Notes: generated from the sequence alone by a model not told the origin. Positions 47,387 through 57,750 are shown, counted from the first letter of the stretch. The stretch is 64,000 nucleotides of DNA from an uncultured Clostridia bacterium (GCA_934248055.1 CAKQKI010000004.1:78677-142676); one strand, 5' to 3'. Made by a program: numbers and translations.

Positions 47387-49582
47387 ATGTCAATTCAGGT
47401 AAAAAACAAACATTTTTTGCTCGAAACCGAAAATACCACGCTTATATTAAGGGAATACTGCGGTTTTTTGGAACAGGTATATTACGGCGCCAAAATTCCC
47501 GATTATAACTTGGATTATTTAAGGAACGACCAGATTTTCGGGTTTTGTTCTTACGATAAAAACATCGGTTTAAGATACACTTACGCGGGCGCGAAATACG
47601 AATATTCGGGCGATAACACGGGCGACGGGCGATTGCCTGCGCTTAACGTTATCGACGAAAACGGATTTATAGGGTGCAGGCTTAAATATAAAGGATTTGA
47701 ACTTGTAAATTCGCTTCCGCAGGATTATGATATGCCTGCGGTACGCGGGCTTGAAAAGGGCATAAAAATAACCCTTTTCGACGAAGAAAAAGGCATTTCT
47801 GCCGACCTTTATTATTTTATAGCCGAAGATTGCGACGTTATTTGCAGATTCGCGCGCATAAACAACGACGGCGAGAGCAAAATTTCGCTGGTTAAAGCGG
47901 CAAGTTTGCAACTCGATTTCGAAAATCCCGATTTCGAAGCGATAACTTATTCGGGTTGTTGCGGTTCGGAACTTCGCGTAGAAAGGCAAAATATTTTTAA
48001 AGGCAAATACGAAATAAGTTCGTGCGCGGGGCTTACGGGGCACGCTTCGAATCCGTTTTTTGCGCTTTGTTCGCGCGGGGCAACCGAAAACTACGGCGAA
48101 TGTTACGCGTTCAATTTAATATACAGCGGAAATTTTAAAAACGTAATCGAGTGCGACGAACGCAACTTTTTACGCGTTTTATGCGGAATAAACGATAAAA
48201 ACTTTAACTGGACGCTTGAAAAAGGCGAAAGTTTTTACACTCCGCAGGCGGTAATGACTTTCGGCGAGCAGGGGTTCGGCGGAATATCCCGCAATTTTCA
48301 CAAACTTATACGCGAGCGGATTTTACCGCCGCAATTCAATAAACCCGCGCCGATCGTGGCGAACACCTGGGAAAGTTTCGGTTTTAACATAACGCAGGAA
48401 AAGTTTGTTAAATTTGCCGAAAAAGCGGCGCTTGCGGGCGCGGACACGGTAGTTTTAGACGACGGCTGGTTTCGAAGCGACGACAAAAGCGGGCTTGGCG
48501 ACTGGGTTTTGTGCAAAGAAAAATTTGCGGGCGGCATCGAAGCCTGCGTTAACAAACTCAACGAATTAAACCTTAATTTCGGGATTTGGTTCGAGCCGGA
48601 AATGATAAGCGAAAACAGCGCGCTTTATAAAACTCATCCCGATTGGGTTTTAAACAACGGCAACGAAGGCAGTTTAAGCCGCAATCAATACGTTTTAGAC
48701 CTTACAAACCCGGCGGTCGTCGATTATATAACCGACCTTGTGACAGGCTTTTTATCGCATTATCCCGTAACTTATTTAAAATGGGACGCGAACAGATATA
48801 TCTCGGAAGCGGGCAGCAAATACACGAAAAACCAAGGCGAAGTGTGGCACAGATACGTTTTGGGGCTTTACGAAGTTTTTGAAAGAATAACCAAAAAGTT
48901 TCCGAACGTGTGGATAGAAGGCTGCGCGGGCGGCGGCGGAAGATTCGATTTGGGAATGCTTTATTATCAGCCGCTTATATGGATTTCGGATAACACCGAC
49001 CCTTACGGCAGGGCAGCCATTCATTACGGCGCGAGCCTTGCCTATCCGATGAGAGTTATGAGTTATCATATCTCGAAAGACGAAGGGTATACGGGCAAGC
49101 GTTCGGACGCGGAATTCAGGTTTTTGGTTTCGCGGTTCGGCGGAATAGGGTATGAGTTCGATTTAACCGTTTTATCAGACGAGCAAATAAGCGAATATCG
49201 CGCGCTTTTAAGCGAGCGCAAAAAGGCCGCAACATATATAAACGACGGCGATTTATACAGACTTGAAACCGACAACGAACATTATTACGCATGCCTGAAC
49301 GTTATGTCGGATAAAAAATCGGCGCTGCTTACGTTTATTCAGATTTGCTCGAAGCCGCGCGTAGAAAGCATAAACGTCAGCGTTAAGGGGCTTAACCCCG
49401 ATACTCTTTACGAAATAGAAGGTTGCGGGTTGAAACTGCACGGAAAAACGCTTGAAAAAGCGGGGATAAAGATAGGCGATTTGCTGTGCCCGCATTGGGA
49501 AAGTGACCGAAGCGGCGGAATTTATCTGAAAAAAGGCAAATCGGGCAGCGGCGTATCTCTCGTTATAAAAGCCGCAGACTAA
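47387..49582 (+). CDS. alpha-galactosidase, glycoside hydrolase family 36
   Basis: 731 residues, cytosolic (no signal peptide), typical GH36 length. It releases alpha-linked galactose. Beta-sandwich N-terminal domain to about 320, then a TIM barrel: VVLDDGWFRSDDKSGLGDW, NFGIWFEPEMIS, YLKWDANRY with nucleophile Asp467, WIEGCAGGGGRFDLGML, and WISDNTDPYGR with acid/base Asp535. It starts the glycan locus and has its own promoter; araC follows after 86 bases in the same direction. Because the binding protein and permeases import sugars, it probably works on imported oligosaccharides. Confidence 0.95.
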   Translation: MSIQVKNKHFLLETENTTLILREYCGFLEQVYYGAKIPDYNLDYLRNDQIFGFCSYDKNIGLRYTYAGAKYEYSGDNTGDGRLPALNVIDENGFIGCRLKYKGFELVNSLPQDYDMPAVRGLEKGIKITLFDEEKGISADLYYFIAEDCDVICRFARINNDGESKISLVKAASLQLDFENPDFEAITYSGCCGSELRVERQNIFKGKYEISSCAGLTGHASNPFFALCSRGATENYGECYAFNLIYSGNFKNVIECDERNFLRVLCGINDKNFNWTLEKGESFYTPQAVMTFGEQGFGGISRNFHKLIRERILPPQFNKPAPIVANTWESFGFNITQEKFVKFAEKAALAGADTVVLDDGWFRSDDKSGLGDWVLCKEKFAGGIEACVNKLNELNLNFGIWFEPEMISENSALYKTHPDWVLNNGNEGSLSRNQYVLDLTNPAVVDYITDLVTGFLSHYPVTYLKWDANRYISEAGSKYTKNQGEVWHRYVLGLYEVFERITKKFPNVWIEGCAGGGGRFDLGMLYYQPLIWISDNTDPYGRAAIHYGASLAYPMRVMSYHISKDEGYTGKRSDAEFRFLVSRFGGIGYEFDLTVLSDEQISEYRALLSERKKAATYINDGDLYRLETDNEHYYACLNVMSDKKSALLTFIQICSKPRVESINVSVKGLNPDTLYEIEGCGLKLHGKTLEKAGIKIGDLLCPHWESDRSGGIYLKKGKSGSGVSLVIKAAD

Positions 49583-49668
49583 GCAGAAAAGGAATAAAAA
49601 GCGATAGATTCGGCTAAATAAATATAAGTACAACTATAAGTGCGACGGCACCTTAAAAAGGAACGCGA

Positions 49669-50538
49669 ATGGAAGGTTTTGACGAACGCAGGTTTCAATA
49701 TCGTTTTTTCAATAAATACGAGCGCGACGACTTCAAACTTACGCAATACGGCTATCACAGGTGGAGCAAAGAAACCGCTCACGCGCCTACGATAAAAGAC
49801 AGTTACGTTTTGCACGTAGTGCTCGAAGGTAAGGGGTTTGTGCGCGTAAAAAACAAGCAATATCAGGTTTTTCCGGGCAACGCGTTTTTAATTCGCCCCG
49901 GCGAACTTATCGATTATTATTCGGATAAAAACAACATATGGTCGTATATTTGGCTTGGCGTCGAAGGTAATTCTGCCGAAGAATTTTTCTTTCGCTACGG
50001 GTTCGACGAATTCAACTACGTTCTGCCGCTTACGGGGGTAGACGAATTGCGCGCGATAATAGCCGACATGCTTTCGCGCCCCGAAACCAACGCACCCGAC
50101 TTATACACGGTTGCCAAAACTTACGAATTTTTATCTTGTTTCGCTTCGAAAATAGCCACTTTCAAGCGTAAAAGCGAAGCGAAATACAGCGACAACTTAA
50201 ACAAAGTGGTCGAATATATTCACCGCAACTATTACCGCGACCTTTCGATAACCGAAATATGCGAGAAGTTCGGTTTCGAGCGAAGCACTTTGTATAGAAT
50301 GTTCAAAAGGGAATTCGGCGTTTCTACGCAAGAATATATATTGATTTATCGGCTTGAAGTTGCAGATAACTGCATAACGCATACTTCTATGTCGTTCAAA
50401 ACGATCGCGGTTGAGTGCGGTTTTAACAATTATGCGCATTTTAGCGGAAGTTTTAAGCGTTATAAGGGTGTTTCGCCCAAAGAATACCGCGAACAGACCG
50501 AAAAGCAAAAACTTTTGCAAATAAATAAAAATCAATAA
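49669..50538 (+). CDS. AraC-family transcriptional regulator
   Basis: 289 residues. N-terminal cupin-like sugar-binding domain (YVLHVVLEGKGFVRVKNKQYQVFPGNAFLIRPGELIDYY), C-terminal double helix-turn-helix (YRDLSITEICEKFGFERSTLYRMFKREFGVSTQEYILIYRLEVA and SFKTIAVECGFNNYAHFSGSFKRYKGVSPKEYRE). Likely activator of the surrounding glycan genes. Ribosome site AAAAAGGAA. The next gene follows after 12 bases. Confidence 0.92.
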   Translation: MEGFDERRFQYRFFNKYERDDFKLTQYGYHRWSKETAHAPTIKDSYVLHVVLEGKGFVRVKNKQYQVFPGNAFLIRPGELIDYYSDKNNIWSYIWLGVEGNSAEEFFFRYGFDEFNYVLPLTGVDELRAIIADMLSRPETNAPDLYTVAKTYEFLSCFASKIATFKRKSEAKYSDNLNKVVEYIHRNYYRDLSITEICEKFGFERSTLYRMFKREFGVSTQEYILIYRLEVADNCITHTSMSFKTIAVECGFNNYAHFSGSFKRYKGVSPKEYREQTEKQKLLQINKNQ

Positions 50539-50550
50539 GCGGAGGATTTA

Positions 50551-53500
50551 ATGATGAAAAAGACAAAACTTGCGGCATTAGCGTTATGCTTTACCCTACT
50601 CGTATGCGCGCTTACGGGCGTTGCATGCGGCACGCGGACCGATAGCGGCAAAACGAAATGGTCGTTCGGCGCCGATCTTCCAGTAGCGTGCGAAGAAAAC
50701 GAAAAAGTAAGCATTGTTTTAAACGTTGAAGGGGCTGACGATTACGAAGTCGTTTACGAAGTCGTTTTCGGCACTACCCAAGTTGAAGTAAGCAAAGGCG
50801 GCGAATTTACGCCCGCAGCCGCAGGAACTTACACCGTTAAGGTTAAAGTAACCGCAAAAGGCGAAACCAAAGAAAAAACTTATACCTTAACCGTTACAAA
50901 AGACGCGACCGACCCCGTTATAACAACGAAAATCGCGGATAAAACGGTTGAAAAAGGCGAATATAACTTTGCAGGCGACCTTGCAGAAATAGTTGCTGCC
51001 GATAACAAAACGCAAGCCGAAAATCTTGTTAAATCAATAGTTTCGGTAACGGTCGACGGCACGGCGTTAGAGATGACCGAAAACGCTTGCACCTTCGAAC
51101 GCGCGGGCGAATATAACGTCAGTTATAAAGTTACCGACGAAGAAGGAAACTCTGCAAACGCTTCGTATAAGATAACCGTAAAAGGTCTGTATCTTAACGA
51201 AAAAGCGTTCGTATCCAAAGTTTTCCAACTTGCCGAATACGAAATTGCCGAAGCCAAAGTTTACGGAATCGAAAACGCGGCGGTAAAAGTTACCTTAGCG
51301 CAAGGCGATGAAATCAACGAAGTTGCCATGGGCGCCAAGGTAAAATTCTTAAATGTTTCCGACGCAGTTCTTAAATACGTTTTGTCGGTAGGCGAAGAAG
51401 AAAAAGAAATTATTGAAAAAACCGTTAAAATAACCGCGCTCGACCTTATGATTTCGGCAGCCGATTTCTCTGCGACCGAAGGCGATGAAATCACCATTCC
51501 TTCCGCCTCGTTATCGCACGAAACCGCGGGCGTAACCGTAAGCGTAAAAATTTCGGGGCAATATCAAGAAGAAAAAGCGGTTGCGCAAGGCGATAAAATA
51601 ACCGCGGCAAGCGGCGTTACCGATATTACTTATACCGCCGAAAACGAAGATAAATCTTTCAGTTTAACCCGCGTAATAAGCGTTGTTGCAATCGGCAAAA
51701 ACGAGATCGTTTCGTTCGAACAAGTTAATGGCGAAAACCCCGACTTCAACGTTCCCCCTTATGGAATGAAACTCGGCAACGAAGAACTTAATTCCGAACC
51801 CGCATACGTTCATTCGGGCAAATATTCGGCAAAACTTATATTCGGACCGCAAAGACCTAACGTCAATACTTTCGGCGCAGGGTTCTGTTATTGGGATAAT
51901 CAGATAAGAAATGCAAACGTAGAAGGTGCCAACGGCATTTCGATGTGGATTTATTGTAACAAAAAAGAAGCATATATTGTTGCCGCAATAGCGACCGGAG
52001 CAACCGGCAAGGGGTATTCCGGCGCAAGAATTTCGCATGTAATTAAACTTGGAAAAGGTTGGAACGAAGTTAATATCAACTTCGATTATCAGGTTTACGA
52101 TGCCGGTGAAAAAACCACAGCCGACGGAACGGTATTAGGCGCGCTCGATATTAAAAACGGCATAAGCGAATTATGTTTCTACAGAGTTAAAAAAGGCGCC
52201 TATACCAACTGGGACAGCGTAAACGGCGGTAACTATACCGACTATATTTACGACAATGATCTTTCTGTTTACGTTGACGAAGTAAGGATAAGAAAATTCG
52301 AAATTCCCGACGGAGTATACTTTACTTTCGATAAAAAGCCCGAAACAACCGGAACAATGGGCGGCACCGCCGTTGCACCCGCTCCGCGTATGCTCGTAGA
52401 AGAGGGCGTAACCTTAACCGTTGCCGTAACCGCTCCTAACGGCGAACAGACTATCGTTAACGCAGGCGACAGTTTCAATTTAACTCTCGGCGGCTATTAC
52501 ACCTTGACCTATAAAGCCGAAAAAGAGGGCAAACCTACGCAGGAGGTTAGTTTCCAGGTTCTTGCAACCGATCCCGCCGAAATCCTTTCGTTTGAAACCA
52601 TAAACGGCGCCACGCCCGATATAGCAAAAGGCGTATACGGCAACGTAACCGCCAACACCGATTCTCGATACGTAAAAGCAGGAAAACAATCGGCTAAACT
52701 CGAAACCGTTTTAAACGATTGGGGCAACTGCTCCGCAGGTTTTGCCTGGGACGGGGGAGCGCTTCAGATGCCCACCGTCGAAAACGCAAACGCCCTTACT
52801 TTCTGGATGTATTCCGAAAAAGAACTTTATCTCTACGCTACCGTTACCACCGGTGTTTCGGCTAATAACACATGGGTATGCAAAACTTCTAAACCCATAG
52901 CGTTAAGCGTTGGTTGGAACTTCGTGACTCTCGACGTGCGTTATTCTTTCGGCGCACTCGGATTGGATTTTAATAACGGACTTCAGGAATTATACTTCAG
53001 AACGGGTGACGCAAACGCTGTGGGTAAAACTCCCGCAACTTTGTATATCGACAGCGTTTACTTTGCAAACCTTGAAATACCCGACGGGCTTTACTTCGTA
53101 TTCGACAGCAAACCCGAAACAACCGGAGCAATAGGCGGCACCGCCGTTGCACCCGCTCCGCGTATGCTCGTAGAAGAGGGCGTAACCTTAACCGTTGCCG
53201 TAACCGCTCCTAACGGCGAACAGACTACCGTTAACGCAGGCGACAGTTTCGATTTAACTCTCAGCGGCTATTACACCTTGACCTATAAAGCCGAAAAAGA
53301 GGGCAAACCTTCGCAAGAAGAAAGTTTCCGGATTCTTGCTACCGTTCCGGGCGAATTCCTTTCGTTCGAATTGATAGACGGCGCTACGCCCGACATTGCG
53401 AAAGGAACGTTCGGGCAGGTAACCGTTAATACCGATTCTCAATATGTTAAAAACGGCAGTCAATCGGCAAAACTCGTAACCGTTTTGGCGTGGAGCAACT

Positions 53501-54405
53501 ATTCTGCAGGTTTCTCTTGGAACGGTTCGGCGCTTCAGATGCCCACCGTCGAAAACGCAAACGGCATTACTTTTTGGATGTATTCCGAAACCGCAACCTA
53601 TCTTTACACTTATATAACTACCGGTGTGGGCGATACCTGGGCTTCGCTTCAGTCAAAACCCATCGCGTTGAAAGCAGGCTGGAACTATGTAACCATAGAC
53701 GTTCGTTACGACTTGGCTTCGACCAACGAAAAATTCAATCTGGCTAACGGGCTTCAGGAATTATTTTTCAGAGTAGGCACCGAAAGCGAACTTGCTCAAG
53801 AGTCCGTAACCTTATATATCGACAGCGTGTGCTTTTCTGTGCTTCCCGACAGAGTTATCGAAAACCTCGCAATCGATTACATGAACATCAATCTTCCCGA
53901 AGATCAGACTGTTTTGGGCGATCGTGAATTCGGTATGGTGACACGTTGCACCGACGAAGAATATACCAAAAACGGCAAGCCGAGTTTAAAACTTGAAATG
54001 TTTGCCGATGAAGCACCCCTTAAAACCATGCGTGCTTGCTATTCCGGTTGGGGTAAAGGTATATTGCTTACCGCAGGCGAAAACGCCGTTAAATTCGACG
54101 TTTACGCTTCGCGCGCCGCGTTTGTTTCGTTTGAATTCGGAACGGGCGGAAACTCCGGCAGCGGCGAATACAGCGGTGCCAAGTTCGCAAAAGTAATCGA
54201 ACTTAAACAGGGCTGGAACACCGTAACCCTTACGTTCGGCGACAATGCCGACGTTCAGGGCGCAACCCTTGCCGACGGTATAGTTCACTTCGGTGCAACT
54301 ACAGTTAACTCGATTTCTGCATTGCCCGATAACGGCTGTTTCCCTGATGTAGCAAGCGAAGGGCTTACCCTTTATGTAGCCACTATGTATGCGATAGTCG
54401 CATAA
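50551..54405 (+). CDS. large multi-module exported lipoprotein with repeated beta-sandwich modules
   Basis: 1284 residues. Signal peptide and probable lipidation Cys26 (LTGVACGTR). Then Ig-like/cadherin-like repeats to about 385 (GEYNVSYKVTDEEGNSA, AEYEIAEAKVYG) and four copies of a module of about 180 residues that opens with a ...SFE..NG.TPDI segment and closes with ...LYIDSV.F; copies begin near 390, 670, 930 and 1110. They are separated by PETTG.GGTAVAPAPRMLVEEGVTLTV Ig-like linkers, two of which (DNA 52341-52535 and 53115-53309) are about 97 percent identical. The fold looks like a carbohydrate-binding module. Probably holds glycans at the cell surface. No catalytic domain seen. Strong GGAGG site. 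Confidence 0.8.
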   Translation: MMKKTKLAALALCFTLLVCALTGVACGTRTDSGKTKWSFGADLPVACEENEKVSIVLNVEGADDYEVVYEVVFGTTQVEVSKGGEFTPAAAGTYTVKVKVTAKGETKEKTYTLTVTKDATDPVITTKIADKTVEKGEYNFAGDLAEIVAADNKTQAENLVKSIVSVTVDGTALEMTENACTFERAGEYNVSYKVTDEEGNSANASYKITVKGLYLNEKAFVSKVFQLAEYEIAEAKVYGIENAAVKVTLAQGDEINEVAMGAKVKFLNVSDAVLKYVLSVGEEEKEIIEKTVKITALDLMISAADFSATEGDEITIPSASLSHETAGVTVSVKISGQYQEEKAVAQGDKITAASGVTDITYTAENEDKSFSLTRVISVVAIGKNEIVSFEQVNGENPDFNVPPYGMKLGNEELNSEPAYVHSGKYSAKLIFGPQRPNVNTFGAGFCYWDNQIRNANVEGANGISMWIYCNKKEAYIVAAIATGATGKGYSGARISHVIKLGKGWNEVNINFDYQVYDAGEKTTADGTVLGALDIKNGISELCFYRVKKGAYTNWDSVNGGNYTDYIYDNDLSVYVDEVRIRKFEIPDGVYFTFDKKPETTGTMGGTAVAPAPRMLVEEGVTLTVAVTAPNGEQTIVNAGDSFNLTLGGYYTLTYKAEKEGKPTQEVSFQVLATDPAEILSFETINGATPDIAKGVYGNVTANTDSRYVKAGKQSAKLETVLNDWGNCSAGFAWDGGALQMPTVENANALTFWMYSEKELYLYATVTTGVSANNTWVCKTSKPIALSVGWNFVTLDVRYSFGALGLDFNNGLQELYFRTGDANAVGKTPATLYIDSVYFANLEIPDGLYFVFDSKPETTGAIGGTAVAPAPRMLVEEGVTLTVAVTAPNGEQTTVNAGDSFDLTLSGYYTLTYKAEKEGKPSQEESFRILATVPGEFLSFELIDGATPDIAKGTFGQVTVNTDSQYVKNGSQSAKLVTVLAWSNYSAGFSWNGSALQMPTVENANGITFWMYSETATYLYTYITTGVGDTWASLQSKPIALKAGWNYVTIDVRYDLASTNEKFNLANGLQELFFRVGTESELAQESVTLYIDSVCFSVLPDRVIENLAIDYMNINLPEDQTVLGDREFGMVTRCTDEEYTKNGKPSLKLEMFADEAPLKTMRACYSGWGKGILLTAGENAVKFDVYASRAAFVSFEFGTGGNSGSGEYSGAKFAKVIELKQGWNTVTLTFGDNADVQGATLADGIVHFGATTVNSISALPDNGCFPDVASEGLTLYVATMYAIVA

Positions 54406-54455
54406 AGGCATAAAAACAACCGATAATAAACAAAACAAAATAACATTTTACGGTT

Positions 54456-54475
54456 CGGGCGGATTATTCCGCCCG
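54456..54475 (+). promoter_or_regulatory. intercistronic hairpin
   Basis: CGGGCGG with CCGCCCG, six-base loop, no T run. In the 93-base gap between two glycan-locus genes; may stabilise the mRNA or mark processing. Confidence 0.4.
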
Positions 54476-54498
54476 GGCTATAAAACGGAGATTAAAAA

Positions 54499-56997
54499 AT
54501 GTTTAAAAATTTAAAGGAACGACTTAAATCGGCAAAGAAAACGGTAGTCGCCGTATCGGTTTGCGCATTGCTTTTTATGGGCGCGTGCGGAACCGCCTGC
54601 GGACAAAATTCCGATGTGAACGCTACTTTATGGAGCGCGCCTTCTACCGTAAAATATATGCTCGACGATTCGCCGGTTTCAGATTACGGCGAAAACATGA
54701 ACGTTTCGCTTGCGGCTAACGAAAAAGAAAGCGCACAACTTACCGTAACACCCAAAACCAACGTTAAAAATTACGAAATTTCGATAAGCGATTTAACGGG
54801 CGACAACGGGCATACCATTTCGAAAGAGAACGTTTCGGTATTCGTTGAAAAATATATTAACGTTTCAACCGTAACCACCGTGTTCCGCGCGGGGTATTAT
54901 CCCGACGCGCTCGTTCCTTACGATAGCGTTAAGCAGGCAAAAGAAGACAGAATTAAAGCGGGGCAGAACCAAACGTTTTTATTCACGGTTTATGCACCCG
55001 AAAACACGCCTGCCGGCAATTATTCGGCAGACGTAACGATTAAACTTAACGGGCAAACGAGAACCAGCAAACTTAACGTTACGGTTTACGATTTCGCAAT
55101 TCCTACCGAAAGCCATTCGCGCACGTCATTCTTTTTGTGGTATGACCAATTTATGTATCAATGCGATAACGTTACCGACGAACTCATCGATAATTATATC
55201 GATTTTATGCTCGATTATCGAGTAAACACTTCGATAGGCAGAATAGGACAGTATAACACCAAAGAACTTATCGAAAAACACATTAACTTTGCAAAAGACG
55301 AACGGGTAAACACCATCGATTTGCCATTCGTTTATATAACCGAACAGGTAAACGGCAAAAACTTCACTTCGTTCGATTACGACGGGCTTAAATACTTTTT
55401 GACTGAAGTTATCCGCGCAAGTTCGGATGAAAACAACTACGTTAAAAAATTCAAACTTTCGTTCAACGCACTCGACGAACCCACCGCGGGCAAATATGAA
55501 AACGTGCGCTTTGTTCACCAAAAGTTTTTGCGTTTAAAACAAGAACTCGCCGCCGATACCGCGCTTTTCCCCGAAGGCGCGAAAGAAAAAGTAAAATCGG
55601 CTCTTTTACAAATTCCCAACGCCTGCACGACCAACTATAAAGAAACGCTCAACCGCCACGTTGCCGGCGACGATTACGGCGTCGATTCGTGGTGCGGCGT
55701 TTACGACTGGTATGACAGCGAAGCCAACCGCTATCGCTTGGAGCAAGCCACCGAACAGGGCGACGGTTCGTGGTGGTATGGTTGCATACAGCCCACAAAC
55801 CCCTATCCCGCATATCACATCGACGACAACCTTTTAAGCGCGCGCGCTTTGAACTGGATGATGATGGATTACGGTATTCAGGGCAACCACTATTGGGCGG
55901 TTAACATCTGGTCGGTTTACAGCGGTTCGTATACCTACCGCGACGTATGGACCGATGCGCTTGCTTTCCCGGGTGCCGTCGGCGACGGATATATCATTTA
56001 CCCGGGTTCGCGCTACGGGCTTGATACCGCAATCGCGTCTATTCGTTTAGAAGCCATACGCGACGGGCTCGAAGATTACGAATATTTATACAAACTTAAA
56101 AATTTAAGCGAAGATCTCGCCGATAAATACGACGTTTTCGATTATGACTTTAACGAAAACATGTCGAAGTTATACGACCTTATTTATCAGGGCACCATTA
56201 TTCATAACGACGTCGACGCGTTCGCCGTAGCGCGCGAAACTGTTGCCGAACTTATCTCGCTCGCGCAAAAGGGCGTTTTGGTAACTTTCGATCGCTCGTC
56301 GCTTAACGGCAAAATAACCGCCAACGTTTACGGCGGCGACAACGTTTCCGAAGTTAAAGTAAACAACGTTTCGGCTACCGCGGCAAAAAGCGGCGAAGGC
56401 AATTTATTTACGGCTTCGTTCTTCCCCGCAGGGTATGCGAACGTCTCGCTTAAATGCGGAAACGAAAATATAACCAAAAAGATTTTCGTCGGCGGATTAA
56501 GCGTTCTCGTTAACTCGTTCGAATCCGAAAGCGTTATAGGCGGCATCGTCTGCTCCGACGAAAGCGAATACGACGATATAGCGGACACTTCGGTTTCGCT
56601 CTCGCAGGAATTTGCAAAAAACAATTCGGCGCTTAAAATTTCATGCATTAAAGGCACGTCGAAGTCTTATAAAAACTCGGTTACCTTATCCGCCAAAAAC
56701 GGGGTTATCTCGGATTCGGAAAGATTTGCGTTTATCGATTTCGAAGTGTATAACCCGCAGGATAAAGCGATTGAAGTTTTCGTAACGTTAAAATCGAAAA
56801 ACAAGGCGGTAACGCTCGTTTCGGCTGTTGCCCGCCCCGGGCAATGGAGCAAAATTTCGCTTCAATTCGTAAATTTGGGCGACTTCGATTTAAGCGACCT
56901 GCAGAGCGTAACGTTCGCGTTTTCGCCGCTTAACACGCTTGAAAACTTCGATATTTATTTAGATAACGTTAAAATGACCGCGAGAGGTGAATTATGA
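54499..56997 (+). CDS. exported DUF4091 / GH123-like glycosidase lipoprotein
   Basis: 832 residues. Signal peptide with lipidation Cys30 (LFMGAC). An N-terminal beta domain (about 40-200, ending TSKLNVTVYDFAIP) resembles that of GH123-type enzymes, then a TIM-barrel-like region with HSRTSFFLWYDQF, KLSFNALDEPTAG, and the DUF4091 signature IRLEAIRDGLEDYEYLYKLK near residue 525. The last 170 residues are another copy of the beta-sandwich module of the preceding protein (LVNSFESESVIGG ... DIYLDNVKM). GH123 enzymes act on N-acetylgalactosamine; activity here is inferred. The stop overlaps the next start by 4 bases. Confidence 0.75.
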   Translation: MFKNLKERLKSAKKTVVAVSVCALLFMGACGTACGQNSDVNATLWSAPSTVKYMLDDSPVSDYGENMNVSLAANEKESAQLTVTPKTNVKNYEISISDLTGDNGHTISKENVSVFVEKYINVSTVTTVFRAGYYPDALVPYDSVKQAKEDRIKAGQNQTFLFTVYAPENTPAGNYSADVTIKLNGQTRTSKLNVTVYDFAIPTESHSRTSFFLWYDQFMYQCDNVTDELIDNYIDFMLDYRVNTSIGRIGQYNTKELIEKHINFAKDERVNTIDLPFVYITEQVNGKNFTSFDYDGLKYFLTEVIRASSDENNYVKKFKLSFNALDEPTAGKYENVRFVHQKFLRLKQELAADTALFPEGAKEKVKSALLQIPNACTTNYKETLNRHVAGDDYGVDSWCGVYDWYDSEANRYRLEQATEQGDGSWWYGCIQPTNPYPAYHIDDNLLSARALNWMMMDYGIQGNHYWAVNIWSVYSGSYTYRDVWTDALAFPGAVGDGYIIYPGSRYGLDTAIASIRLEAIRDGLEDYEYLYKLKNLSEDLADKYDVFDYDFNENMSKLYDLIYQGTIIHNDVDAFAVARETVAELISLAQKGVLVTFDRSSLNGKITANVYGGDNVSEVKVNNVSATAAKSGEGNLFTASFFPAGYANVSLKCGNENITKKIFVGGLSVLVNSFESESVIGGIVCSDESEYDDIADTSVSLSQEFAKNNSALKISCIKGTSKSYKNSVTLSAKNGVISDSERFAFIDFEVYNPQDKAIEVFVTLKSKNKAVTLVSAVARPGQWSKISLQFVNLGDFDLSDLQSVTFAFSPLNTLENFDIYLDNVKMTARGEL

Positions 56998-57692
56998 AAA
57001 AATTATTAGCCTTAATTACGGCTTTAATATGTTCGTTCGGCGCGCTTGCGGCTGCCGGTTGCAACGCGGGCGGCGGCTCCGACGATAATTTCGTGGGGCT
57101 TTACGACGAAGTTGATAAAGAAGAAGTAACTTTCACTTACACCAACGACAACATGCTCTACGACTTCGAAGAAAAAGAAGCGTGTTATATGAATATGTCG
57201 TTCGATTGCATTTTCGGAAGTGCTTCGCTTAACACCGACAAAAAATACCTTACCTGCGGAAACGGCAGTTTAAAATTAGACGTTTACGGCAGAACGGACG
57301 GAAGCTGGTCGATCGCTTATTTCGATATTCCGTCGAAATATTCCGACTTTACTACCGTCGATTCTATTTTGGTCGACGTTATGTACGTTACCGAAGATTC
57401 GCATGAACAAATAGTTTCGCTCGGCGTTTGGTCGAGTAACGGCAACCGTTGCGAAACCGAAGGCAAAGTAAGGGCGAAAAGCGGCAAATGGTTTACTTTA
57501 AAAATAGCCATGCACGACGTTATGTATGCCTGCACCATAGGCGGCACGTGGAAATACGGCATTAAGTGGCGCGACGATTATATGAAAAACATGACAAGGC
57601 TTTATATCTCGCTTCCGCCTTTTACGCAGGGGCAAAAACCCGTTACGCTGTATGTAGACAACGTTCGCTTAACTTATCTTAACAACGGTTGA
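56994..57692 (+). CDS. small lipoprotein consisting of one beta-sandwich module
   Basis: 232 residues. Signal peptide and a good lipobox (LAAAGC, Cys23), then a single module (YDFEEKEACYMNMSFDC ... CGNGSLKLDVYGRTDGSWSIAYFDIP ... VTLYVDNVRLTYL) with the same layout as those in the two preceding proteins. Coupled by overlap to the DUF4091 gene. Likely a surface glycan-binding accessory. Confidence 0.7.
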   Translation: MKKLLALITALICSFGALAAAGCNAGGGSDDNFVGLYDEVDKEEVTFTYTNDNMLYDFEEKEACYMNMSFDCIFGSASLNTDKKYLTCGNGSLKLDVYGRTDGSWSIAYFDIPSKYSDFTTVDSILVDVMYVTEDSHEQIVSLGVWSSNGNRCETEGKVRAKSGKWFTLKIAMHDVMYACTIGGTWKYGIKWRDDYMKNMTRLYISLPPFTQGQKPVTLYVDNVRLTYLNNG

Positions 57693-57750
57693 TTTAATCG
57701 ATTTTAATAATTTCCGCTAATCTTTTCAGTTTGATAAGGAGAAAAATAAA

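Noticed and set aside
50880..52478. Several minus-strand frames opposite the large lipoprotein
   Set aside because: Ser/Thr/Val-rich mirror frames of repeated coding sequence with no start signals.
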